Positions 20,072-33,536 are shown, counted from the first letter of the stretch. The stretch is DNA of 64,000 nt from Scylla paramamosain (GCF_035594125.1 NW_026973735.1:416791-480790); one strand, 5' to 3'. A program made the numbers and translations. Notes: generated from the letters alone by a model not told the origin.

Positions 20072-21997
20072 CTTCTATCTTCTGCTTGCCGTGAAGCACT
20101 GAAGCTACACTCGGGCACACACTGTTCTGTGTGGAAGTCAGAGACAATGTGCGGCGAGGACAGCTTATTCTCACTGGCTGAATAGACCTCGTGACGCAAC
20201 ACCGAAAGGCGATTAGTCTTGATCTTGAAAGTCAGCTGGAGCGGGACATTAATTTGTTATTATTGGGAGTAAGTTTCAGGCCACTACTAATATACACTAA
20301 GAGCAATGTCTTCTCCTTCATTTCACATAAACGTGTCACGTGTAAAGTGTACAGAAACAAACCTTCTCATCTCGCGAACACCAGCGTCAGCTTCCGTCAG
20401 CTGACACTTCAGTAAATTTGGATTGACGGTCCTTATGGCGCTAATGAAATATTTCGTCCAGCATTACGACATCGAACTTTGTATTCCCTGATGGGAAAAG
20501 TTTTCACAAGGAGAGAAAACTCTCACCACTAGCCTCGCTGCCCGAGGCTGTCACTCCTTGACTTGCAGCAACACAACAACAAAGTGCCGCTTCTTTCCAC
20601 TTCTGTGCCATGTAACGCCGTGTACACCTCCTGTCAAACCAATCAGTTTGTTCATCATCGATGTTTTTTTTCCAATTGCAGTGCCTCCTGACAATTCCTT
20701 GATGGTTGAAAAAGCAATATTCATTGAGGAGTGGGCGGAATTGTTCTCCTGCCGCAGCGGTGAAGCACTCGTTTCCTTCATGAAAAGTTATTAATGAAAT
20801 CACTACATAAGTGTTCAGTATGACGAGGCCTCACCTCAGCCATCATTCACTCCTACATAAAAATGAGAAGCGCGTCAGGCGTCGCCTCTCTCGATACAAG
20901 TTTGCATATTTAATCGACAAAAAAATGAGTCCATGAAGAATTTCAGCCGCGCATCAATCTTCCTAATCCTCCGCGCTGTGCTGGCCATTGCACCTCAGCG
21001 TATCGAATATGTTCATCAATACAGAGATGGGAATAAATTATATGAAGATTGATGACAGTAAAGAGAAAGTGAAGCAGACACAGGAGAGACAGGGCTGGTG
21101 CTACGGCGCGCGCTTCCTTCACTGAATAATGTTTACACACAGACATCGTGCCAGTGGTACAAAACAAGACGCGCAAGCTTTCTAACAACTCATGGCTTGA
21201 AATAATGCAATAATGTCTTTTGAATTGAATCTCAATTTTGACATTTCTTTGCTTTTAACTAATTATTTTATCTAGTCAGAGCACCAGCAGATAACACTGA
21301 CAACACAGACAACTAATGTTATTATGATCAAAATATTCAGCTTACATCACAAAAATTCACCCAACACGAACCGGGGCCATCGTTATTAACAACACTGAAC
21401 CCTTTCTTCCCCGGAGAGAAGCGCGGGTGAGGCTCATTCCCGCTCCCCTGGTAGTGAAGTCTGCGCCGGGCAAACACTGCCTCGAGATGAAAGAAGCTTC
21501 GCCTCTCTGTCCCGGGAATTAAACATGGGTCTTTTGTCTTGACCGAGCCGAGGGTGCACTGCTCTGAGACAGAGAAGCAGCGAGGCACAGCGGCACAGCG
21601 GAGCTCCTGGCGGGGCCTCGCGCCGGGACCGCTGCCGTAACTCATCTTTCATAATTTCGTGTGTGACTGGGAGACGACCATTCACCGGAATTTATGACTG
21701 AGTTACTCCCGTGTTGATTGGATGCGTTGCGCCTCCAGCACGACGACTCAAGGACGCGCTGTTGGGCCCGTCTCGCTGCCGAGGAGCGCCTGGGAATTAT
21801 GGTGAAAAAAAAGTTATTTCTTTTGTAACTAGTTTCATTGTAAAAGGTGACAGGCGGACATAATGGGCAGGAAAAACGGCTAAAGTTTGAGAAGTTTAAA
21901 GCTTCCTTGTAAGCTAAGGAGGCAGAGAGGTGTGAGGCTGCTAGTAAATCATGGCGCTGTGGAGGGCAGTGGTGGCGGCGGCTGGCTTACTTGCTTG
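19212..21997. other. No gene recognised (2.8 kb)
   Basis: Unique sequence with a T-run at 19938-19954 and an AC array at 20034-20068. The segment around 21400-21640 is more GC-rich and has open frames on the minus strand, but they lack recognisable domains. The open frames at 20504-20803 (minus) likewise show no family signature. Confidence 0.5.
20034..20068 (+). repeat. (AC)n microsatellite
   Basis: About 35 bp of AC. Confidence 0.97.
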
Positions 21998-22118
21998 TAG
22001 GCAGCGTGAGGCAGGTGGTGAGGCAGCAGGAAGCATGAGGCAGGTGGTGAGGCAGCCGGCAGCGTGAGGTAGGTGGTGAGGCAGCCAGCAGCGTGAGGCA
22101 AGTGGTGAAGCAGCCGGC
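21998..22118 (+). repeat. 29-bp minisatellite, four copies
   Basis: The GTGAGGCAGGTGGTGAGGCA core recurs at 22006, 22035, 22064 and 22093 with an exact 29-bp period and few substitutions. Confidence 0.93.
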
Positions 22119-22208
22119 AGAGTTCAGATGAGGGCAGCGTGAGGCAGGCTGGGTGTTTTTGTCAAATAGATACATCCTCAGTCGTTGCGAGCAAGGCTAA
22201 ACAGACAA

Positions 22209-22243
22209 CCAGCACCACCAGCACCACCACTACCACCACCACC

Positions 22244-22292
<49 letters not shown>
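22209..22292 (+). repeat. (ACC)n then (AAC)n tract
   Basis: About 35 bp of CAC/ACC followed by about 50 bp of perfect AAC. Confidence 0.96.
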
Positions 22293-22293
<1 letters not shown>

Positions 22294-23324
22294 ACACCAA
22301 CAACAGCAGCACTAAAACATCATTAGGTCGTTTTGGTTTCTTATTAAAAGTTACATTAATTCTGACGCCGTTTTAAAGAGGGATATAATTAGAGGGACCC
22401 TCTGAGCTGACGGGAATCAGGAAAACCTAAAAAGTGAAGCGAAAGAAAATCATTCTTTGCAGCGATAAAATTAAGTGGATTAAATCTACCCACGAAGAAA
22501 ATCCCGCCGGGCACCGTAATGAAGTGAGTGTGAGCGTGGGGCGGCGGGGAGAGGGGGGGGGAGTGGGACGGGGCTGAGCGGGGCAGAGCGGGGCGGGGCT
22601 GGCGGGGTTGGGTGGGATGGAGGGGGACGGGCTGCAAATGTTATCAGAATTTTTCTTGGAATAACCGTAACATGAAAGAAACGAAGGAAAGAGACAAGAA
22701 AGAGTGAGAAGTGTAGAGCAAGGACGCTACAGGACGGGGCGGGCCACCGGGGCCAGTCCACGCCGCGCCTCACCAAGCGGAGTGGTGTTGGAGGGAACCG
22801 TGAATGCCATCAGGGGAAGGGGGAATCGGAGCGCCCCGCATCTCTACTGACGTGGCACATTCGTTGACATTCCGTTCTCTCTCTCATGTCTCCTTTCTTC
22901 TCGTCTCCCTTCTAATAGACACATTCAGGAATCTCGCTCATGCATCGTGTTCACCGTCTGGCCACAGCAGCAGTCACTTCATCGTGATGGGTGAGCACTG
23001 CGCCTCCCTCCATTCTTCTCCGGCAATCATGTTATTCACAACATAACGGATGCGTTGCTGAAATTTCGAGGCGCGGGTCCCGGCATGCAGTGCAGACCAA
23101 GGCACTCCCCCGCCAGGCCGAGCTGACAGATCAGGGCCAGTGACGTTCACGTGTGGGCGCGGCGGCTGACCCTTCACCAGCAGTCCTTAACGAGTCCCCG
23201 GGAAGCAATTGGTCGCTAGGATGCTTAGTCAGGTATCAATAATCATTAATTAAACATTTTCCCTTCCACTGATAACCTGCCCTTTCAAAAAATAAAAGTA
23301 AATAAATAAATAAAATAAAATAAA
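22293..23324. other. No gene recognised; G-rich tract at 22540-22635
   Basis: Unique sequence. 22540-22635 has many runs of three to ten G on the plus strand (GGGGCGGGG, GGGGTTGGG), compatible with quadruplex folding. It ends in AAAT/AAAAT tetra- and pentanucleotide repeats at 23293-23324. Confidence 0.5.
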
Positions 23325-23474
23325 TCATCATTACTAGTTTGCAAAAATAAATCAGCATTACTAGTTTGCAAAATAAATCACCATTACTAGTTTGCAAAGT
23401 AAATCATCATTACTAGTTTGCAAAATAAATCAGCATTACTAGTTTGCAAAATAAATCAGCATTACTAGTTTGCG
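23325..23474 (+). repeat. 26-bp minisatellite, six copies
   Basis: ACTAGTTTGC recurs at 23333, 23360, 23386, 23412, 23438 and 23464. The unit is CATTACTAGTTTGC plus AAAATAAATCA, and the period is 26 bp (27 once). Copies differ at one or two bases and there are no spacers. Confidence 0.96.
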
Positions 23475-24297
<823 letters not shown>

Positions 24298-24419
24298 CTC
24301 ATTTCATGATTGCTTTCCATTTTCCACCCTCGTCTCTTTACATGTGTTATCCATTTCTTTATAACTGTATCTTTCTTCTCGCGTCCACCATAACCCGCTG
24401 ATGCATCTCCTTCGCTTCC

Positions 24420-24421
<2 letters not shown>

Positions 24422-24472
<51 letters not shown>
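24422..24472 (+). repeat. (CA)n microsatellite
   Basis: About 51 bp of CA. Confidence 0.98.
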
Positions 24473-24475
<3 letters not shown>

Positions 24476-27400
24476 ACCTGACATGTCTCGCAGTTTTCCT
24501 TCCAGCCTGTGACATAATAACATAGCGGAGCAGTGGTTCCCAAACTGTCTTACATAACGTCTCTTTTACTGATTCTAACAGACCTGCACGCTCCCCTCAA
24601 CACGCTTTATTGTATTTATATAAGATTAGATACCTTTACATATTATATCTAGACACTGTTTATGGAATTAGGAAAAATATTATTTGTGTGGATTAAAACA
24701 AATTTAATAGAAAATATAGACACGAGACATTTTAATTATATTTGTTTCGAGTTAATTTATCATATACTTCAAAGCAATGAATTCTGGGCAGATAACTTCA
24801 CGCTTCTCTGGATAGTGTGTGTGTGTGTGTGTGTGTGTCAAACTGTTGTCAGCATGTCACAGCAGGTCAGGCCTCAGCATCGGCAGTTGCAGCAAAGACG
24901 TGTCCAGCGAGCTTGTCCCTCTGCAACGTGTCACTTGTTCAGTCTGGCAGGAAGTTTTGCTTGTCTTGTGTTTGGCCGTAACGTATCTTACGTCCTTCCT
25001 TTCTGCTTCATGATCCAGTAAAGTTATATATGATGAGACTCAACTCACGCCAGCCTGGACGGGACACAAGCAAGGTCTCGGTCTGGTGCTGTGCTCTTTG
25101 TCTTCGCCGACTTGAAATTAAATGTGCCAAATCATCGCTAATATGTCCCCGAGGCTCTAGGCCAAGCAGTCTGTAATATTTTTTAATCCAGGAGCCGCAG
25201 TGTGCCCAGCCCAGATGTGTTCATTTCTTTTATCACCTTTACTAACCCACCACCACCACCACCACCACCACCAGACAGGTGCCAGGGTATGGTGGGCACG
25301 CAGTGCCTGGCCTCACCTCGCAGCATTACCAGAGCGCACTTCAAACCATTTGCGGCACATATTTCGTTTTATATTTCAAACTGAATCAGTTTTCCAGCTC
25401 CACAGCGAGGCATAATTTATAGAATGGCAGCCAGAGTGGCAGACATGAAAGGCAATAGAAATTGCCTTTGGGATAGACTCGTGGAATTAGAGGCGGAAAG
25501 GAAAATCTTAGAGTCATGACTATATTATGCATCCAATAAAAGCCAAAGAGAAAATGAGCAGCTTCGTATTAACTCTTCGGCGAGAAAACGAATGATGAGA
25601 ATCACTTTAGCCTTTGTAGATTGTTAGAGAGAAGGCTGTGAGGGCATCAAGTAAATGAGAGCGGTGCTCGGATGATCAGGCGGCAAGGAGCAGCGACCAT
25701 AGGTGTGCCGGGCGCGAGAAGGGAAACAAGGCAGCACATGGTGAGCAGGACGGAAGGCAACGGAAGCTGCCTTTAAAATGGAACACGATCATTCCCAAGC
25801 GACGACCGAAGGTCGCGAGGCCCCGAGGAGATTGATGATGACTCCCGGAAAAGTGCTCGGGACGGCGGGAGGGGCGGCAGGGCACCACCGGGAGGCTGGG
25901 GAAGGGAAGCCAGACTCCAGTAAAAGGAAAAAGTGATAAAGACAAGAGGCACGACACTCAAAAAGAAAAGTTAACCGACACAATAAAATCAAAGCACCAA
26001 CAGTCTGAGCTCGGAAGAAACTGGCCAAGTATAACAATTGATGGAAACACGAAGGAAACGAAGGAAAACTTGTGTGGCAAGAAACAGTTGACGGCGAGAA
26101 AGACAGAGACGGCAGGGTCACAAACAACGCAGATGAGAGTCAGGATGAAATCGAAACTGCATTGAACTCTCGTGCATCTGTGACTGAGAACACATTGCTG
26201 ACGTCAACACTCATCCTTTGTAAGATTATTAAGCAACAACTCACGAGGCAGCGGTAAAATTTCCAGGGATGAGTTTAGATGAATCAGGAGCGTAGGCGGC
26301 CAGATTTACTGAAAGGAAAAACACACAAACCTGCTCCCTTGCAACAACATAGTGAGCGCAATGCCGCCGCCAACACACCTATACGTCATGAGGGAAAATA
26401 TAAGAATTGGTACCGAATCGCTGTTCAATATACACTTCACTATTTTACATATTTGCACAACTTGCCTCCAAATAGCGGCAATAACCGACTAGTTTGTGCC
26501 TCGGAAAATTATAATTACATTCATGTCCTCGGTCACGCGTGCAGGTAAAATTAATATGAATTTTACCGTTTTCATTTCCTGTAAGCGGCGAGGTTATGAT
26601 GAGGTCAAGAACTCCAGGCATCATGGGAAATGAACGGGAGCACAGAGGAAGACACCAATCATCTCCGTGACCTCTGAAAATAACTCATGAGATCAAGGTT
26701 TGTGAATGCTGGCTTAAGAGAGGCCACAGGAGAAAAGCACTGGAGTTGTTGGTCCTGTTCAGGGTGTTTATGATAGTTACACTCACTAACGTAAAGGAAA
26801 AGAGCAAGAGTAAAGGCCAAGGCTCCTTCACGCCATCATCCAGCTATCTTAAAACAAGGTATCATTCAGGAGCGCAAGAAGCAAATATTTCAGTTATATA
26901 CCTATAAGGAACAGAGATAATTATTACAAAGACTAAAACTAGACAGGAGAACAGCTTTCCTCGAGAATTCGCAAAACTGACCTGCAGGAAGTTTTTTTTT
27001 CTTTTTCTTCTTTGGAAGCTGAAAATGTGTGAACTTGTCAGTGAATTTCGAATATTCCTCCACCCTTAACTTGGAAAATGAATATGTAGATGACGTGCAA
27101 CAAGTGGGATGTAATTTAAACAGAGATTTTTCATGTAAAAGATAATGAGAAAATACTAGTCGACCAAGCAGTGCAAAAATACTGTAGCGTAGCGAGCGCA
27201 ATGTTACGAAAGTTAATAATGCTTCTGCTGAGGATAAACTTTTAACGTATTTAAAATAAACCGAGGAATTTTGTGACTAAAACTAAGAATACGTTAGCTG
27301 ATTCAGCTTGGCGAAGAATACTGCAATGTGCTGACAGTACTTTGGAAGCCACCGAGCTACAACGAATAACCTTACAAACTTTTAGCACAAGCACTGCACA

Positions 27401-27956
27401 CAAACCTATTCAGCGTCATGAAGACCACTGCAATGTACCGGCAACACTTAGGCATGTATTCTGAAACACCTCACCGCTGGGCTTCATATAAGATAATTTG
27501 GGAGCCACCGACTAAAAATAAACTTACAGACTTTTATCATAAACTCAGCACACGAACCTGAGATAAGCGGGCAGCGGGACACATGATTTGCTGTGCTTTA
27601 TGCAAACAAATCACAAACACTACAATCAAGCGCAGAAAACATTGATCTTAAAACTTCAGATCCCAAGGTTATTACGCGAGTTACTCAATTACCTCTTGTA
27701 TCTCTTCTCGTAAATCTCAATCTCACTCAATCTCATTCTTTCTAATTTCTCATTCATTCCTTTTATTCCTTCATTTACACAAGCCGGGGCAATTACTGTC
27801 GGGAGAGGGACGGGGCCGTAAAATGAATCTTGAGAGCCATCGGGGCGCCGAGACAAAGAAGTATTATATGGAGGACGTGCCCCATAAAGTGAAGCACAGG
27901 GTGGGTCATGAAGTGCCGCGGTGCTTGGTGCTTCTCCCTTGAAGACGTCTGGGCCA
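24473..27956. other. No gene recognised (3.5 kb)
   Basis: Mostly unique sequence with a GT array at 24815-24838 and a CAC tract at 25247-25273. Two diverged direct copies of about 65 bp lie at 27346-27412 and 27501-27566. Open frames are short and without family signature. Confidence 0.5.
27346..27566 (+). repeat. Diverged direct repeat (two copies, about 155 bp apart)
   Basis: GAAGCCACCGAGCTACAACG through GCACACAAACCT (27346-27412) resembles GGAGCCACCGACTAAAAATA through GCACACGAACCT (27501-27566). Between them GCATGTATTCTGAAACACC (27452-27470) matches, in reverse complement, GTGTTTCAGAATATGT at 46405-46420. This suggests a dispersed repeat family. Confidence 0.55.
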
Positions 27957-27979
27957 GTGGTGGTGGTGGTGGTGGTGGT
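27957..27979 (+). repeat. (TGG)n tract
   Basis: Short TGG tract, followed by irregular TAG/TAA trinucleotides to about 28065. Confidence 0.9.
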
Positions 27980-28153
27980 AATAATTGAAGATGTAGTGGC
28001 AGTAAAAATAATAGTAGTAGTAGCAGTTGTTGTTGTATTAGTTTTAATAGGAGTAATAGTAGATTAGTGATAACAATCTTTTAAGTAAAACACCCAAAAA
28101 TATAGAAAGATAAAATGTAATTTAGTTTAGTGACAGCCGTCGCCATGCCCTCC

Positions 28154-28202
28154 CCCACCACCACCACCACCACTACCACCACCACCACCACAACTACCAC
28201 CA
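28154..28202 (+). repeat. (CCA)n tract
   Basis: CCA repeats with two TAC interruptions. Confidence 0.92.
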
Positions 28203-28404
28203 CGATCTTTATAGCACAAGGCAACCGCGTCCAGAGGTGCTTGTGTCTGCTCCTCTCTCTCTGTCCTTCCTGTCTGTGAATGTATTTCTGTCTGTGTCTT
28301 TCCTGTTGTCTGTGTTTGTGTGGACTTCTGTTTGTTACTGTATCTATACGAGTGTCTGTGTGAGTGTGTCTGTTTTTGTTTATTCTGTATTTCTTTTTCT
28401 TTCT

Positions 28405-28406
<2 letters not shown>

Positions 28407-28442
<36 letters not shown>
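28407..28442 (+). repeat. (TG)n microsatellite
   Basis: About 36 bp of TG within TGTC/TCTG-rich sequence (28250-28550). Confidence 0.96.
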
Positions 28443-28443
<1 letters not shown>

Positions 28444-28548
28444 TTTACTTGTATGTGTGAAGGAATGTTGGTGTCTTCTTGTCTGTGTCAGTCTGTCTGT
28501 CTCTCTGTCTGTCTGCTTATCTGTTTTTTTTTTTGCGTCATTATGTTT

Positions 28549-28657
<109 letters not shown>

Positions 28658-28723
28658 AGTACCATATTGCAGACGTGCGCGATATATCTGCTGCTGGAGT
28701 CCCTAACATCATATTCATGTACC

Positions 28724-28724
<1 letters not shown>

Positions 28725-28772
<48 letters not shown>
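28725..28772 (+). repeat. (GT)n microsatellite
   Basis: About 48 bp of GT. Confidence 0.97.
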
Positions 28773-28776
<4 letters not shown>

Positions 28777-29533
28777 TGTGTGTCAGGGGCAGGTGAGGGG
28801 ACAGTCGTCACTTGGGACATGAACCTCTAAGCGAAGGGTCTGCAAAAATTCCTCAGCTTTGAGATCGGGACAAAAAAGGAAGGAGAAAATGATGTTATCT
28901 CTGAAAAAAAAAATACAGATTGAGTCGTCAGTAAAGCCCGCCGCGTGCTCAGATAAATTGGAGCAGCTGCCCTTTAACGTAAACAAAGCGGCAAAATATT
29001 TCAGCTCACACAAATAAAATGATAAAAAAAAATACGTTTCATTACAAAATTGCCGGGAATAAAGGTGAAAAGTGTGTGCAATGTGCCAGAAAGACTACAC
29101 CGCGTTTGACTGCGTTACGAGGACCATTCATGCTTCAGCCAAACAGCCAGACGAGGCGGGCAGTGTAAAGCTGAGTGAAGGGACATGATTAACACAACAT
29201 AACACAACACAACACAACGTAACTCATCACAACACAACACAACACACACAACACGACACTCCCATAGTACCACACCCCCACACTCACCACCTCACCGCCA
29301 GCACCTCCAGTCGGCCCTCTGCTCAAACTTATACTTTTCTTGCCTCCTTTAACCATCCTCACTATTTTACTTGGGTTTCAACGGACTCCATTTCCTCCTC
29401 CCACGTTGTCTCTGTCTCTGTCTCTGTCTCGGTCTGCTTATATGTCTGTCTACCCTGCTTCTTGTCTGTCTGTCTGTCTGTCTTAGTGTCTTCCTGTATG
29501 CCTGCAGTGTTCATATATGTTCGTCTGTTTATA

Positions 29534-29539
<6 letters not shown>
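28773..29539. other. No gene recognised; AACAC pentamer tract inside
   Basis: Unique sequence with an AACAC/ACAAC pentanucleotide tract at about 29188-29254 and TCTGTC/TGTC words at 29405-29540. Confidence 0.55.

Positions 29540-29613
<74 letters not shown>
29540..29613 (+). repeat. (TC)n microsatellite
   Basis: About 74 bp of TC. Confidence 0.98.
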
Positions 29614-29615
<2 letters not shown>

Positions 29616-30473
29616 GGCGACAGTATGGCGGGGCGGCGTCGGCACACAGGCGGGAGCGGCACGAGGGCACTCTGGCCTGACGAGAGGGATACGATCAACG
29701 ATACTCGGCCAAAAAAGTCTCACTAAGGACCACGAGGGCATAAGTGGCGCCTCGTCCCCGTGACTCTGCAAGCGAGAGCCTCCTTTGCCACTTCACACGA
29801 ACCACGAGAGGGATGCCGAGTGAAAATAGACGATGTAGCGACTTTTTCTCTTTTTAAATACATGAGGAATGAATGGTTTATGTCGCGTACTGAGAGTTGC
29901 GGTGTCTGCGTTTTTTGCATGTTTTGTTTTTCTTTTTTATGTTTATTTTGCGTCCCTTGCGTTCCCTCCTCAGCTGTGTTACTGACGCGGCAAGTTGTGG
30001 CCTCAGTCTGCCCCACGGTGGGTTTAGAGACGAACTCAACCATAAGCGAAGAGAAAATCTCACAACTGAGCACCGCCAACCAAAATTCTGTTCCGGAATC
30101 ACAGATCTACAAATTGAAGCATTACATTCTGCAGGCGCTGATCTGCAAGCATTTCTGAATTTGTGAGTTTGCAGGAGCAAGCGCAAGCCAGCTGTCTCGG
30201 TTTCAGTAGGAGGGCATGAGTTGTATTTGGTTTTGGATACCAATAAAGGTTTTTACTAGCTCTAGGAGGAGGAAATTTTCCATAATAAGGGATTTAATAA
30301 TCATCTCGAGTCTTTAATCATATTTACATTTTTCTGAATAACATGAGATGATATAATGAAGTCTGGAAATTGCCTGTATTGAATAATCTTTATATTAGCA
30401 TGTTTATATTGAATACTTTAATATCATATTTTTACCACAAAAGCAAAGGTAAGTTGGCGGACAATTTCACGTT

Positions 30474-30581
30474 CCGCAAACGCGAAACGGCAAATCTGCG
30501 AAAAAAAAATTGCAGCAAAACTACACCACTAGCGAGATCACACTTCCGCAATTACGGAAGTAGCGGTTTGCGGATGTGATT
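30474..30581. repeat. Nested inverted repeats (possible MITE core)
   Basis: CCGCAAAC at 30474 pairs with GTTTGCGG at 30566. ACTTCCG at 30542 pairs with CGGAAGT at 30555 across a 6-bp loop. ATCACACTTCCGCAA at 30538 is nearly the reverse complement of TTGCGGATGTGAT at 30569. No terminal repeats or target-site duplication were established. Confidence 0.45.
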
Positions 30582-31547
30582 GCGGAATTGGTCAGCGCTG
30601 GAAAAATATGGAAACACTTTTCCCCTCACGGTGCATCTATAATAACAGAGCGCGGCGTTCCGTTCAGTTACTGGGTGTGGGAAACTCTTCAAACAAAACA
30701 GGCACTATTTTACAAAATTTTCCTTATACTTAAGAGTAATTTTTTTTTTCGTCCGCGTCCTGCTCTCCGTCACCATTTGTTTTTTGGCGAGCGTCAGTGT
30801 TCCGGGGAATTAGGCCATGCATTAGGTGATGTGTTGCGCGCCGCCCGCTCACCAACTTAATTCCGCTCCCTAACCGGGGATAAATTGTTCACGTCTGACC
30901 TCATTTTTTTCACTCAGAAGGGACGTGTTTCGCTGGATAATTAGCTACTCTGTTAACTTTGTGACACATGGACGACTTATGGGATAATTGTAACGCATGT
31001 TTATTCCTTTTTGCCATGATTGACTTTCAGATAGATTTTTTTGCATCCTAGGAGACTTTTGAACGAGCAGTAATCGATGGAGAGTAGCTGTGTTTCCTTC
31101 ATTCTGGTTCTGCGAGGCTCAACAAGCCCATGCGGCGCTATTTCCATGAGAACTATTCACTGAAGACTACTAGTTAATAGGTTTTCGCGCTTAACATTGT
31201 CATGTAGTTTCGTCTTTCCAGAACACTAAAACCTCTTTAAAGTCAAAATAACCAAGATCCGAGGCATGTCAGTCCCCGTCATTCTTACTCTCCGATCAAC
31301 AAGAAAGCCTTTATCCCCACCAACCACAATCTGCAAGGAACAGTCACCCTTACAAGCTTCTGAGTAAGAGCTATGACTAACATCAATGTTCTTACAGTAA
31401 CGGGTTGTTTGCCATGTGTCTTTCAGTACTCCTCGACCAAATAGGCGTCTCGTGCACTAATATTTCCCCTGCCGTTATGTGCTAGTGAGGTCCTTATGTT
31501 TGGCCTTTGCTGCGTCTTACCTTGGTTACATTTAACAAGCTGTAGTG

Positions 31548-31650
31548 AAAGCTATCGAGGTTTTCAAGAGCGTTTTCATGACTAGTGGGCGTTTAAGGAT
31601 TCTGTGTCATCAATAGGAAAAAAAAACATGATGAGAACCTTACAGATTGT
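31548..31650 (+). repeat. Dispersed repeat family, member A
   Basis: GAGGTTTTCAAGAGCGTTTTCATGA through ACATGATGAGAACC is similar to GAGGTTTTGATGGCGTTTTCATGA through TCCATGAGAACC at 37947-38022. Conservation is partial, with small indels. Confidence 0.5.
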
Positions 31651-32058
31651 ACCTGTGGCCTCTAAATTCATTCCTCATGAGAGTCCTTGGAGTTTAACCC
31701 TTTGATAGCTACACAATAATTTCCTCACAATCATCTACTACAACATTTAGACACCTTCCTCATTGCAGCTTCCTAAATATGTAGTTCTGTAGCCTAGAAA
31801 AGATATTTACCTCCCGCCCCATTTTTTTCCGGTGTCCATGCCAAACAGTTGTCGTTTTAGGGGTCTGGAGTGATAATAAAACACGGTCATAGCAGGTTAA
31901 GAGTACTGGCTTGACTCGACTTCTGGAACGCCCCTCGCAGCACCGCCACCACCCGAGGCCGCACTGAGCGTCTGGAAGGCCGTGCTCAGATCAACGCGCG
32001 TAATAGAGACTAAGTGAAGGGAGTGTGTAAGAGGATTTCACTTTGGTTCCGTGGAACT

Positions 32059-32062
32059 GTGT

Positions 32063-32107
<45 letters not shown>
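32059..32107 (+). repeat. (GT)n microsatellite
   Basis: About 49 bp of GT with one A interruption near 32067. Confidence 0.96.
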
Positions 32108-32108
<1 letters not shown>

Positions 32109-32271
32109 GCCGGGAGAGTAGCAGCGGCCGGCCCTAATGGAGAGTGGCTTTAATTAAAATATAATATTGCGAAGTGTTTACACCCGAGAGATTTGTGGGA
32201 ACCGATAACACCTGGAATATATTATCCCATTTCCTGTTTGTACTCGATGTGAGAGTGAGGGGGGTAGCTCT

Positions 32272-32274
<3 letters not shown>

Positions 32275-32333
<59 letters not shown>
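32275..32333 (+). repeat. (TG)n microsatellite
   Basis: About 59 bp of TG. Confidence 0.98.
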
Positions 32334-32334
<1 letters not shown>

Positions 32335-32410
32335 GGGGGGAGGGGGGAAGGAACAGGTAGGCGAGTGAGCGAGCGTTGGTATACATTTTATAGATAGGTG
32401 TGTGAACAGA

Positions 32411-32414
<4 letters not shown>

Positions 32415-32450
<36 letters not shown>
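32415..32450 (+). repeat. (GT)n microsatellite
   Basis: About 36 bp of GT; third GT array within 400 bp. Confidence 0.97.
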
Positions 32451-32451
<1 letters not shown>

Positions 32452-32795
32452 TAGCTAGAGTACAGTTCGCTTCAGAGCATTTTCATGTTTCCGGCTTGGC
32501 ATCCTTCCCAGGGGCGTTAGGCTGAGGAGTCCTGCCACGCTTTGCCTCTTACTGTGCACCTTCCCTCCTGCTTTGTGCCTCACCCCGCTCTGCCTTCACC
32601 TGACACGTAAAGGGAACGGTGTGCTACAAAGGAAACCAATTTCCCGAAGTCTTAGGAATAATGCAGTGCTTCCTTTGAAAAGTTTGAGTCAAAGGAGGAG
32701 AGGAAATATAGTAAGGAGGAGGGAAGGAAGTCGCGGTAATCTTTTTGCACCTAGAGAGTTTGACGGAAAGTTGTGTGCGTGTGTGAGTTTGTTGT

Positions 32796-32798
<3 letters not shown>
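32451..32798. other. No gene recognised
   Basis: Unique sequence between microsatellites; nothing recognisable. Confidence 0.5.
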
Positions 32799-32891
<93 letters not shown>

Positions 32892-32895
32892 GAGA
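32799..32895 (+). repeat. (AG)n microsatellite
   Basis: About 97 bp of AG with one C interruption at 32879. Confidence 0.98.
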
Positions 32896-33450
32896 TTTAC
32901 CCTATGTCTGTCTCACGAGGAAATCAGAAGGGAGAGAGTGTGGGGAAAAAAAAGTGAGAACTCACATCATCATCATATTAACTTGACGATTACCACATCC
33001 GACCGGCAAATAAAAAAACGGAAATTATTTTTTTTAATTCTGACTGATATTGAAATGGAGCTTAGAGGAAAGTTTTCTGTGGGGAAGAAAACTCAGTGTT
33101 GCCTCAGTCACTTACCCCTCGCCTTCACCCACACCAGTCACTGCCGCCCACACCACACACACCACACCCACCTCCACTTCCTCCTCCTCCCCCTCCTCCT
33201 CCTCTCCCTCTCCCCCTTTGCAGGTAGAAAAGTTTATTACTGCGGGATAAATGACTCCTTCGAAGGGATAATACAGAAAAAGCACAGCCGTTCCTTAGGG
33301 GATTCTAGTTTAAGCCTGAAACACCTTGCCCGCCTTGCCTCCTGCGATGACCGTGTTAGTGTGTTGACTTGGGTGCCACGCGAGGTACGGTGTGGGTCTG
33401 TTGAGTTCTGATGGTGGTGGTAGTGGTGGTTGTGGTCAGTACGTAAATAT
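32896..33450. other. No gene recognised; strong acceptor-like tract
   Basis: Contains CACACC/CTCCTC tracts at 33130-33220 ending CTCCCCCTTTGCAG at 33223, an acceptor-like signal. The following sequence has no identifiable coding exon. Confidence 0.45.
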
Positions 33451-33461
33451 GAGAGAGAGAG

Positions 33462-33530
<69 letters not shown>
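33451..33530 (+). repeat. (GA)n microsatellite
   Basis: About 80 bp of GA with one C interruption near 33464. Confidence 0.98.

Positions 33531-33536
<6 letters not shown>

Larger units (their letters stand above)
29614..32058. other. No gene recognised (2.4 kb)
   Basis: Mostly unique sequence. A CCGCAA-rich inverted-repeat cluster lies at 30474-30581. A segment at 31548-31650 belongs to a small dispersed repeat family described separately. No protein or RNA family seen. Confidence 0.5.

Noticed and set aside
23325..23474. CRISPR-like regular repeats
   Set aside because: The 26-bp units are contiguous with no unique spacers, and the genome is eukaryotic.
33201..33300. Exon after the CTTTGCAG acceptor at 33223
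   Set aside because: The following segment meets a stop quickly in the main frames and has no convincing donor; acceptor-like tracts are common in this C/T-rich DNA.
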